Of a stretch of DNA of 64,000 bases, positions 32,468 through 45,101 are shown one piece after another. The notes below the pieces were generated by a model. That model did not search any database. It was not told the origin of the DNA and worked only from the letters and a program-made list of their open reading frames with translations. The stretch's first letter is position 1, and each line of letters starts with the position of its first letter. The DNA lies in NCBI RefSeq assembly GCF_021018895.1, contig NC_079382.1:19305501-19369500 (forward strand), read 5' to 3'. The stretch is from Seriola aureovittata. Its lineage: Eukaryota; Chordata; Actinopteri; Carangiformes; Carangidae. Both the position numbers and the translations under genes were made by a program.

Positions 32468-33829
32468 CAGAGACAGTGAAAGAAAGAAAAGGATCAGGCT
32501 GAATTGTCAGCACAAGGGCCTGTTGGGGACAGGGGCTTACACACACACACACACACACAACACACACACACGCAGATTCAAAGACTGAGCTGTTAGCTGT
32601 CGTGCAGACTAACAGGGGTTGGTGCTCCTGTAAGTGTCGGAGCCTCCATGTGAGACGCTTTGGTCAATGATTGTGTGTTTTTAAGAATTTATTTTATTTT
32701 AGGTGAGAGGTCTGTGACTGGGTGAACTGCAGGCATTTGACGTGGGAGTGAATTGTACCTCAAAAGCCTTGTGTTAGCGAGTGTTAGCGGGTTTTTGAAC
32801 CAATGTAAAAGAAGCTTAAACAACCTGTTTTTTCTCATAAGCATCACCTGCCCAGTTTCAACCCCAGTTTCTCTTAGCAACTGGAGGCCAGGACCCCCTT
32901 CCTATAGCTGGACCACATACTGCCACAAAGGGGCCCATCTCCTTGTGGGGCCCCATACAGCAGAAAAAAACTGTTTCTGACGATGTAGGACTAAATAGTG
33001 GGCGGAGCCACTGGTTCTGGAAGTAGGTTCCCAGTTCTCGAACTTTTCTGTTAATGATGAACTCACTCTTTCTTTGATGGCACAATACTGAAGGTATACG
33101 GTATACGGGCATCAGCTATAAGCTATAAGACATTTTATATCTCTGATCTAAATTCTTTGATACTCTTGAGCTGCAGTGGTGACAGTGAAGAAGCCAGTAA
33201 GAGGTGCAATTCAAAAATGCAGCAAAAATTTTGAACAATTTGCATGGGAAGTTTTTGGAAAGAACACTGTATCAGAGAACTGATGTGTGTTCACCATCAG
33301 TGCAGCCCATGACAGAAACTGAAGCTTTCTTAGAGAAAAGCTTTGTGGTAGGGTGATTAACTCTCCTCCCTGTGCTCTCTGTGCCTAATTTTTCATAAAA
33401 GAAAGAGATATTTTGGATAATGTGGATAATCTTTAGAGTTTCATGCACATTCATGTCTTAGAGGTTCTCCAACTGTCAGAAAATTACCATCGCTTTTACA
33501 TCTAGATGTTCAAAGTAACTCTATCTGTTGTGCAGCTTAATAACCTTTGATGTGTGATGTGTGTCGTCTTACTTGATGCCATTAAATGAGTGAACTGCAT
33601 GCATGATGTACAGGCCGTATAAACTAAATTACACTGCAGCAACAAACATTATCAGCCCACTGCTTTGTGAAAAGCCCTGCCCACACAGATAGAGCACTTT
33701 ATCTGAAAGCGCCTCAGACCACATGGAATCTGATTTCTCTCTGCTGGCAGATGCGAGGAGCTGCTGAGGATGGAGCCGGGGTGCCAGGCTCAGTATACGG
33801 AAGAACAGTATGGCCGTTCCCAGGCTAAG

Positions 33830-33867
<38 letters not shown>

Positions 33868-33936
33868 CAGAGACAGTGAAAGAAAGAAAAGGATCAGGCT
33901 GAATTGTCAGCACAAGGGCCTGTTGGGGACAGGGGC

Positions 33937-33985
<49 letters not shown>

Positions 33986-34009
33986 GGGCACGCAGTCCAA
34001 CACTCATAT

Positions 34010-34067
<58 letters not shown>

Positions 34068-37000
34068 TGAGCCAGCCTGCCTCGCTGGCAGAGTTGGCAG
34101 ATTTCAGCAGCATGAAGGACACAGGGGACAGAAACACACACTGGGGCTACTTTGATTAATTAGATCAAAAATGTTACAGCAAAGAGTCTCGCTCAGCTGT
34201 AATAACTCCCCAAACAGACGAGCTATTAAATAAGATGCAGCTAAGAAAGGAGCCGAGCCCAGTCTCACTGTTAGAAGCTGTTTGATGTCACCGCACATCC
34301 AGCCTTTACCTACTTCATCTGTGACATTCAAAGTATCTCCTCGGTGGAAACGCCAGCTCCCAGACTGCGTTACAGCACGCTTAATGTCAGATACACTCAC
34401 AAACACATGCAGATAATCTCCCTGAATTACCTTTAAAAAAGAAGCAGTGCAGTTTCTGGGAAATCTCTGTCGTGTCCCCCCCCCCCCACAAAGTAATGGA
34501 TGTGGTTTCATTTTATTATCTTATGGGGCTCGTTATGGAAACGATTGAAAGGCGTCTAATGGGACCTGAATCGTAAACACCCAATTAAGGCAGAAATTGC
34601 ATTTGACTGTGCATCACTGTGGCACGAAGGGAAACATGACTACTGTAAAGATGTCAGTCTGTGTGTGTGTGTGTGTGTGTGTGCGTTTTATTGTAATATA
34701 CACATAACAAAGAGCTGATTCTTCAGCTTCTCGTGTGGCAGACTACTTCATATTTCAATAAGTATCCATAAAAGCATTTCGCTAATATGTGATTTCCCTT
34801 TTTACTTTCCTGCCAATTTTTCAAAATAAAAACCGAGGTTAAAAATAACATCTCCAGTTGGCCCCAAACAGTCAGATGGTAATCTACAGACCTCACAGAG
34901 GAAATATACTGAGTGAATCTGCATTTAATACGATAAAGAATTTATTGCTGCAGCATATTTCTAAAAACAAATCACACACGTTCACTGGCTGTATGTCTTC
35001 CTGACTCGTCTTCTCGTGTGTTTTTAGTCTCGAAAAGAAGATTATCACACACACTGCTCCTGCTCAGCATCACAATTTATGGCTCATCCGACCGTTTCGG
35101 TCTCTCCAAACCTTCGTCAGACGTATTTTAAACAGTTCTTACCACCATGATCTCAAACAGATAATGCTCCACCCATCTATTTAAGATCATGGGTGTAAGA
35201 ATTGTTTAAAATGAATGACATTCCCATCAGCCTCCTTGTGCCTATAATCATTGTGAGCATGTTAGCTCGCTGCTCTGAGCTTGAGTATGCTACAAAGTTA
35301 CCGAGTGCGCGCGTGCCCTGGGAAACAAACACGGACGCCGAGTTTGAAACGAGGCTGTGTGAAAGGGAGGCCATTTTTGATTTGACTCGTAGTGCGCGCG
35401 TGCGGTTTACGTAGACGACACTCTACTGCGCATGTCTGGAAAGTGTCCTCCAAGTGGAATCAGAGCTGCGTGTCCACCAGCTGTCCGTGTACGCATCTGC
35501 AGACAATTATAAGTGAAGCCTCAGTCATGTTTTTCCAATGTGTGACACCGGTCTGTTATAGATATTTCTTTGCATTATACTCTAAACTTCAGGACGTCCA
35601 TTGTCACGTGGGTTTGAGGCCAAATCATTCCACTGATGCAGAGCTCGCATGCTTTCTTTCACTTCAGTCCATGCTGGAAAAAGCTCCAGCACGCTTTTAA
35701 CCTGAAAGGATGTTTTTGTCAAAATTTTACCTCTTCACTTTCTTCCTCTTCCAAATAACTTTGGCTCACCCTGACACTCATGTAAAACCAATCCTTTGGT
35801 TCGCCGAACTCGTGCCTCATTAAACTTCTTTTAATAGATGCCTTCCCAGATTTCAGCAATTATCTTGGTGAGTACAACTTTATCATTACCTATAAGAATG
35901 ACGGCCAAGATAAAAACCCAATAATAAAGAGGAATTATTATTGAATCCGTCACAGCAGGAAAAGCACATCGACCCAGGCTTCCCTACGATGAATAGCCTT
36001 TCTGTCTGTACTGTTTCCACCAGAAAGATTAGACAGCCGGCTTCCTCACTGCTTCCCCTCACAAAGCCACACACACTCATACCATAACTCAGGAGCTGAC
36101 AGCCTTCAGCTGTTGGTCTCGGGCCATCCTCTTAGTCCAATTAGCAGAGCACTTCTTGTTCCAAAACAGAGTGAAATTAACTTTTTAGTGCCAGAAATCT
36201 CAGCGTTCTCAGTAATCGCTGAGTCATCGGTATTGCAATCCTAAACAATCCTAAACATTCCCATCAACAGATAACAGCTGTTTTTTTGTTTTGTTCTTTT
36301 GTGCTTCGGCCCAGTAAGAGTATCAGCAACCTTTCAAATAAAAAGATACTTAACACGGTTTCAAATCATGTTTTGCCATCCACCACAGACAGGTGAAGAT
36401 AAATCTCTCTCAGTAATGAGGGCACCAAGTTTGAATTTGTGCTCTTGGGACTTAAAACTCTGGCGGGAGAACAGTTCTCTCAATTCCTAATTGAGGCAGC
36501 AGTGTTCAACATTTGCTCAGTTGAGCTTAAGTAACTACACTTCAGCTGCACACTTCACAGCACCTTAACTTTAACCGTAACTACTGCAAAACTAATTTGG
36601 CAGCAACAAATATTAGCAAGGAATTATATGTCATTGAAAAGCAACTGCGTGCTGCAGCGTTAGAAACCAAACATGGCCGACAGCAGGCGCATGCATGTGT
36701 ATCCTTCCTCTCTACATGAGACGGAGGGTTTTCAAAGTAATTCCATAGTTGCTCTACAGTGACAATAGTACCTTTACGTTCCCTCTTTTTATACCAAGGT
36801 CTAACTAGAACATGTATGAAGATAAGCCTCCGAGTTAGTTCAACATTTTCCACCTAGGAGGAAGTTGTTATCGTCACTCCCCGGTCCCTGCTGTGTTCAG
36901 CTCGGTGCGTCCATGTGGGGAGCGATGACATCACCGACTAAACACCATATATCAGCATTGCTCATGTGCATACATCACAATCCATGTGAGTTATCAGGCT

Positions 37001-40000
37001 GAATATTGGTCATGAGGTGGGCTGCGTCGCTCCTGAGCCTTTCTCTGACTTCAACATAACTTTGCAGACATCCTGGTTGATAAACAGTAAAGACAGAACA
37101 GCAAAAAAAAAATCACCATCTTTCCCCTTTGCTGATTCTCTCTTACACTCCTCCCTCAGGAAGTCAGCTCCATCTGCTGCAGTCTCTGACACGATGCGTT
37201 CATGAGCCACACAGAGGAGACTTATGGAAGGGAAACAGCACGGCTGCTATTAAATCACCTCTTTGTACATACTGATGCCCTGGGCCAGCTACAGATTTGT
37301 CTCTATTAAGCATTAATTTCATACATGAATAAAACATCTTTAAAAATGACTATAATATTATGAGTAATGTTTTTTGTAGATGAAGGAGATTTTTCAGTGT
37401 TAATGATATATATATATATATATATATATATTGCAGTATTTGAACCACAAAGTAAAACATACACTACATATATACTATATGTTAGCAGCGTCTGTATATT
37501 CTTGATGTGTTTGTCTGAACTCCCTCCCTCGGAGGATGCTGCAGCTCACAGCGAGGAGGGAACCACCTCTGTCACTCTTTCTGTCTGGTTTCAGCTCCGC
37601 GGCAGCAGCTCAGATAAAAATAGAGACGTCCATCAGACAGCTGACGCTCTGTTGTTCCAGCGGGAGCAGCATCGATACCGTGATCTTCCACTGTGCGTTC
37701 AATGCCCAATGTCATATATTGCCCCTTATGTAACACATGTATCGACATGCCTCCAATATGTGAGTCACATTGAGCTGCTGTGAAATGAGCCAGAACATAC
37801 GACAGTGACCTTGACCTTTTTTTTTTTTGAAAGGATGTTTTTTGCGACACAAATTCATTATTGTTTCCCTACAGCCGTGTTCAGCCGTCCTCAGCCTGAT
37901 CTTATCTTAGTCTGATTCCCACACATGCTTTTAGGTTTATCTCTATCTAAGCTGTTCACATGATCTTCTCATCTCCATCTGCAACATAAAATATGCGATG
38001 CATGACAGAAAGTGCACTTGCAGTGTAGATCAGAGACTCGATGTTGACCTACAAATAAACGGGTATCGAGGTCTCTTATTGATGGCTCCTGCTGCAGTTG
38101 GTATTTTGGGGGGGGGGGGGGGGGGGGGGTGCTCTGAAGACTGGAAGAGTGGGCAAACTGTAGCAAAGAAAAGTGCTATGTGTAACATCACGGTGTGTTG
38201 TGGCTTACTGCTCTGAGCAGCGCCCAGAATAACGCAGTGAGTCATCCTCGCTCATCACGAGACACAACACCTAGCTGTTCCAGTTCATCCACGATGTGCT
38301 AGATGGGGTTGAGGTCGGGACTCTGGCAAGTTCTTCAAAAACCAACCTGAGAGAATCAGGGATCTGCCATGAAAAACCGCCCCAGATCACAAGTACACGA
38401 CATCGTGTTTTTGTAGGAGCGTCCGCACTCTGGCCAACACGCAACACAGCTGCTGCCAACACACCGACGTCTCCATAAGGTCACAATGTCTTCCAGTTTT
38501 ATTATCTGTTATCTTATCCACCATCGATCCAATGAGAGAGGAAGATCGTGGAGATCGTCTGCTGATAATTAAGCTGTGATGAAAGGCTGAATTACAACCA
38601 GTTGAGACGTAGAACTCAGACGGCGGCTGGCGTCCTCAACAAGGCTCCAACTGTGCAGCACTAGCGCAGCCAACTATTGTGTTTCCTACAAAAAAATGTA
38701 TCCGCTGTTGTTGTTTCGTACAGAAAACTTTGCGGACAGAGTTGGCAGCACTGACCTTGAAGAGTGCGGTCAAGAGCATTAACTTGATATGAATCTCCGG
38801 AGAGTTGGAGGAGAAGAAGAAAGAGGAAGACGGAGGAGAGTGGATGGTGATGAAGGATCCAGAGCTTATGGTTTTCTTTTTCGTGTGCGTGTTCTTAGGA
38901 GATTACAGCATGAGACTGAGACCGGGTAGGTCGCGAGGGGCCGGTGGAGTGAGGCGAGACGTGCGAGGTCCTCACTGAATCACAGTCACCGACCGGGCTG
39001 CGTTCATGTCAGCGTCTGTGCACGTTTGAGGGGCTGAAAATGAGACAGTATCAGGGTCCCGTTTGTGAACCTGAGCTGCACCGTGAAAATAGATGCACTT
39101 TATTAGAAGAAGGTGGACAAGGGAAGGCGGAGGCAGTATATCTCTTTGTTTTTAGTGCCCGTGCAACACTGAACACAAGTGGTTTGTGGTCGACCACTGT
39201 CACTGATAAACTCAAGTTATTGACCCTTACTTTCTTTTTTTGACGCCAACCACTCGTTCTCTGTACAGCTGTACGTTATTGTTTCATAGTGACATTTCAA
39301 GTATCGTATGTAATCACAGTCTCCTTTTTTTATTTATCTCTGTACTTTCATGAAGCCACGCAAACTGACATTTTGGCATCAGTTTGAAACGTAAAGAAAC
39401 AGCAGCTTCGTCTGAGCACCAGCGATAGTTTTGTGCTCTTTCTTTTCTTTGGTAAAATAAGCCAAAAACAGATATTGTTTGCTCTTTTAATCGATTAGCA
39501 GTTACCATTGATTTTGCAGGAACTGTATACCCATAATGCATTAGAAGATTACACACACTGAATTTTAGATCCATATCTCTGAAAACATCTTAGTCCAATC
39601 TCATACATCTCAGCCGACAGAATAACAGCCGAATAAACAAGTTGAAGGCCCATTGTGCTGCCATCTAGTGGCCAAAGTTCCCACTCTGCTCTGCAGTCAG
39701 GAGCACGTCTGAAAACTTACTCAGACCTCAAAGGGATAGAAATCTGATCCAAAGTCGCACCATTTCCTCCCTCCATAACTCACTTATCCAAACAAGCATT
39801 TTCCAAAACTCTTTAGTGCGCAGAGAGAAGCTGCAACAGTGAGTGTAATCACTGTTTAAACATCAAATCATCCTCCTGAAGTGAGCTGTTTCTTTAATGT
39901 AAGGAATGCAGCTGAACCACAGGGACTGGCTTCAGAGGGACACACCAGAAAGCTTTCCTCGCAGATTAGATTTCAGTGAGAGAGGGATGCAGGGAACAGA

Positions 40001-43000
40001 GTGTACTACAGCTTGTGCCAGTGATGTTGACAGATCTGCAGATGGAAAATATGTAAAGACAGGAAAGGTCGCAGTCATTCTCATGATGCACCTCTGAATA
40101 ACCCTGGTAACCTCGTTCCCAACGGTGCACACGTACATCCACCATCCATCCATCCCTTCCTACCTGTGGGTTATCCTCCATGACGCAGCGGATCTTCTCC
40201 ACCACGTCGATGCGCCGCTGTCGGTGCAGGGCGTTGATCAGCTTGGCCAGGTTGGCGTCGCTGTCCCGGATGGTCCAGTGCTGCAGCGCCGCGTACGCCC
40301 GCTCGTGATCCGACGAGTAGCCGTTGGAGAAGGCCGCCACCTCGCGCTCCGTGGCGTTGGCCAGCGACTGATAGATGTCGATCCACTGGGTGCCCACGTG
40401 GGCCGCCACCAGCTTCAGGATATCCACCCCTGAGCAGAAAGAGAGAGAGAGAGAGAAAAGTGGGTTTGTCATCATTTTTTTTTAACCACTAATAAACCAT
40501 TCATTGCGAAAAAAGAAAAGACAACGAGACTCTCATGATTGCTGTATTTCCTCTTAATTGAAGACTGTAGGCCAGCGGCTGTAACCTGTGTTAACAGGAT
40601 GCAGCAGCAGAAGAATTACCTCATTTCAAACTAACTGAGCCCCAGCGCCATGCTCCATACAACACACACGTTGTTCTTGTTCTGTCGGTTACCCTGAACA
40701 TCTGCACACCCGTCAGCCGCAACATTAAAACAGGGACATCCACGGCCTGTCTTATTATAAAGAATCTGTGTCTTGTCTTTTTTGGTTTTCTGCTCGTCTC
40801 TTGTAGCATTTCTAATTTCATTGTATTCAGAGTTTACAACGACTATAAAAGCTTTCTAATTCTAACTCTAATAAAGTTTCACCTCATCCAGTGTGCACAT
40901 CATAGCACATCATCTAGGACACTGGTAATAAGGGGTTGCAAGATAAACCTGAGTCGATGATGTACAGGGCAGGGAAGAAGACGAAATATAGTTAGTCTGC
41001 ACAGAATAATGTATTTTAGAGACTTTTCCTACATTTTTGATTGTTTCTTGTGAAACACTGGATGATTCGACCTCTTCAGGAGTCAAAATCACTTTTTGCT
41101 GGAACTACTCTGTGACATCTGGCTGGAAGCACAACTATTTTTAAAGTTCTAAGTTTAGAAAGCTCTGGTCTAGAGAAACTGTATGTGCAAGGTGGTCTGT
41201 GTATTATTTAAAAAGGCCACTCCATTAATTTTACATGTCAAAGTCAAGTAAGGTGAAGAAGTTGTACTCTGCCAGTGAAAACAGTTGTATAACAGCTTTG
41301 GTGACTCTGGAGGAGTCTGAGCAAAAAACTGTCAAGGTCAAGTTATCAAGGCTTGGGCTTGGAAACTAAACTTTTTTTTTTGGGGGGGGGGGGGCCTTTG
41401 ATGCCTTTATTTGATAGGACAGTGAAGACAGACAGGAAACACAAGGACAGACAGGAGCGGGAATCACTCGCTGCTGAGGGCATTTGCGCCCAAGCTATCG
41501 GGTTTCCCATGAGACTATAAACGTATTGTCAGAACCTGAACTGGGGCCATGGAGTTAAGAAGCCTCCAGCGAGTTTCATTAGTCACAGTGGAGCTTCTCC
41601 ATCTGTAGCTCCGCTTGCTTGGAAACCCCTTGTTGACACTGTAAGTCCCAGGAGGGGTTCATGCTTATGATGATCAAAAGTGGAGCTTGACCCAAAACAG
41701 GGGCGAGAAAAATCAAGATTCTGGCCTCTGCTGCACCGTCCGGCGCTGAGGTCCAGCCTGAACAGACCTACTGGACGGTGTGGAAGGTTTATCCGTGGTG
41801 CCCAGAGGATGTATCCTGCTGATGATCCCATGACTTGAGATTTGTGGCAGCTGTTAATGTTTGATCATAATGAGAATGACTTGGACGACTGAAATCACAG
41901 GATTCCTTCAGACGCTCTTTTGCTTCAACTGTACCACATTCAGTTTCCGTCACCAGGTTGTCCAACTGAGTCCTGACACCAGTGGCGCTCCACAAGCTCC
42001 AGCAATCCAGGAAAGTGCAACAGGTCCACCTCTTAACCGACACCTCACACATGCTCAGGATTACACACGCAAACACACAGCATGATCCAAGAGACAGTAG
42101 GTCGCGCCATCTCGTCTCGGATGTCCCCCGGATCAGCTGGAGCGACGACTTATTTTAGTATGTAGACACACACCTGCTGTGCAGTTGGCAGCGGTGAAAC
42201 GCACGGCCATTCATCTTGAGTACAGACAGCTGTTGAGCCGTTACCGCTCCGGTAAGAGAAGGTTCGGATACCAAACACCAAACACGTCGGGCTTGATCTC
42301 GTTCTCATCGAATAGAGGAAAGAATAAGCTGCGTGGAGATTTATCATCTCCGAATCTCTCGAGCAGCGGTCTATCTTATAAACAGACTCACATGGAGGAG
42401 AGCTCAACGATCCCAGCGCTACAGCGTACGTTTATTAGCAATGCTTAATTAGCACGTTTTTCGCTCTTTTTGACATTTCGTGTTCGGCTCTCAAGAAAAA
42501 GCAGACCTTAAAAAAACAGAAGTCACATGGACTCACGGGTGTTACGTTGAGTAACCAGTACAAGAGGTCAAAGATTTTATGGGGAGCAGTCAAAACAAAT
42601 ACTTTACAAGTCTTTTCTAAGCCTGATGGACTGATGGACCTGTCAACGCTTGTTGTTGTTATTTATCTGATGCTCATACCGGCTGAGTCTAACTGGGGAA
42701 ATACCACAACATGGGCAGCATCGCATTTCGCTCATGAATCATTTTTTAAGGGTTCACGCTATAGTCATGTGCTAGTTACCCTGACGAATCTCCACGGAAC
42801 AACAGTCGAAACTGTGCATCTTGAGCTGGAGTTTCTAGAGATGCACACATGGCCTGGATTGTTATTGCTCGTCAGCTAATATCAGTCACAGCCGTGCGGG
42901 CGGCTGTCAGAGAAGTAGCTAATTACCAGAGCAAGTTGTCATAGAAATTACAGAGCGTTTTCTCGAATTGGCTTCGAGACTTAATTTCTCTATTGGCATT

Positions 43001-44895
43001 TAAACTGTGTGTCACGGTAAATAAATGCATCTCAGACAGCGTCACACTTCACATTGTCCTTGATTTCTCTTGTGAAACGTCTTTAGCCATGAATATTGAT
43101 TTTTCACAAGCAGCCTCTCCCCCTCAAACATCCTGCTGCCCGTTCAGACTCTCTCCGCTCCACTTCCCTTCAGACTGTAATGTGACTTGACAGTGACTCG
43201 GATAGAAATATAAATGCTGACTCATCTGTTTGCCATTCGAAAATATAGAGCCCCCCCCCTTGTTTTGTTTGACATAGAAAATGCAGTGCTGATGGGCACA
43301 TGTCTTCATGTGTGTGCATCACCCTGTGCTTTTATTATTAACATGCACAGGTTTTCATCAGAAATGGTTGAATGATGATGATGATGATGATGATGACGAC
43401 ATGTTTGATATGCATGCAGCAGGGTTTGACATGACAGGAAAAGATGTCCGTGTCTCTGGAGTATTTAGGAAGTAGAATCATGGTGATGTACATGAACAAC
43501 TAGGTCAAGAGGCATCTGTTAACCTAATACCTGAAGGTTTTTATTTTGTGTGTTTCGTCAACATTTTTCATTCACCACCTTACCTCCTTTTTTCCTGGTC
43601 CTCTGATTGTATCTACAGTATCTAGATGAACTCTATGTATCTATGAAATATGTGTTTGATGAAGGACCAAATCATTGCATCAACTACGGCATGTCACCTG
43701 TTCCTGTATATATAGATATTTTCATGATGTTGATTTCACATATCCACCATAACTTGTTTGAATTATGAGCAGGACCTCCAGTTATTCCTTACGCTGAACT
43801 GTCTTCGGGAGTTAGCATGATGCTACACGTGTCTTCTCTTTTCTTAGAGGTTTTTGCGGAACTAAATTATGTGGCGGTCGCGCCTTAAGGGAAAGTTAAA
43901 CATTTTGGTAAAATATGCTCATTTTTTAATTTAGAGTTATATGAGAAGAACGGTACCGCTCTCGTGTCTGGTGTGGTAATTATGAAGCCACCATCAGCAG
44001 CATGTTAGCTTAGCCTAACTTAGCACAGAGGCTGGAAAGTGGTGGAAACAGCTCGTCTAGTTCTGTCTAAAGGAAACAAAACCTACCATACAAATTTCTA
44101 GGAGTTGGATTTTGTTTTAAAAATAAAACTTAAAAGTAGAACTTATATTTGTAACGTACTGTATATTGTAATTTTCTTTTTTGTTAAGATGGATTTGATA
44201 TGATCTGAAAAAGAATTGCTAAGTGACTTGTGCTAAGCTAAGTCAGCTGGCTGCTGGCAGTTGCTTCTTATTCTGTGTATAGATAAGAAAGTGGCATCAA
44301 TCGTTTCAATCAGCAAAGAAACCAAATAAGTGCATTTCCCACTTTGACGATCTTTCTCTTTAAACCCGATAATGCGCTCATGCTTCTGTCTTCTACTACC
44401 GCGGGGTGGGAGGACGATTTGTAGAACTCACCAAACCATATTTTACCGTCTTGCACTACACGGCTGTTAAACTTCCTGAGCATCAACACAGATTAATTCC
44501 ATAATCAGGCTGATCCCTGATTAATGTCTACTGTAGCAAACATGCTAAGTGCATAAATCCCAGAGGATTGAGAGAGACTGGACGAGAGAGATTAAATGGA
44601 TGTTAGCCAGGCTTCACACACACATACACGCACTCTCGCGTGCACACAAATGTATACACACAGAAATGCAAACACACACGGGCCGAAGGGCCGAGCATAA
44701 ATATGCACGTGAAGCCTGCACACATGCTTACACAGACACCCTGACAGGCAAAATACACTACATGCGTGCAATCCTCCATACACTCTTCCTCCACCCCAGC
44801 ACCCTCACATGAACCCTAATGCTTTGCAGAAGTGAGAACCAGCTTTGTTAGACCTCATTTTCCTTTTTCTTCAAATTGACTAAATACTCAAAGGT

Positions 44896-44942
<47 letters not shown>

Positions 44943-45055
44943 CCTCTACTTCTGCTTAAGATTAATAAACTTGCGTGAATCCTGAAGGGGAAGCTGGACT
45001 TGCGTGCCAGCCTTCTGGGCCGAGGGCCTGTCGACTCTCATCCACCTCTCCGGCC

Positions 45056-45101
<46 letters not shown>

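Larger units (their letters stand above)
28967..40163 (-). other. tnfrsf21: tnfrsf21 intron 4 (11.2 kb)
   Basis: No exon supported inside. Holds the 1.4-kb tandem duplication, several (CA)n, poly-C and poly-G tracts, an inverted repeat and a Tc1 remnant, each listed separately. The remainder is anonymous intron. Confidence 0.7.

Noticed and set aside
31031..34159. His/Thr- and Cys/Val-repeat frames
   Set aside because: Translations of (CA)n and (TG)n microsatellites.
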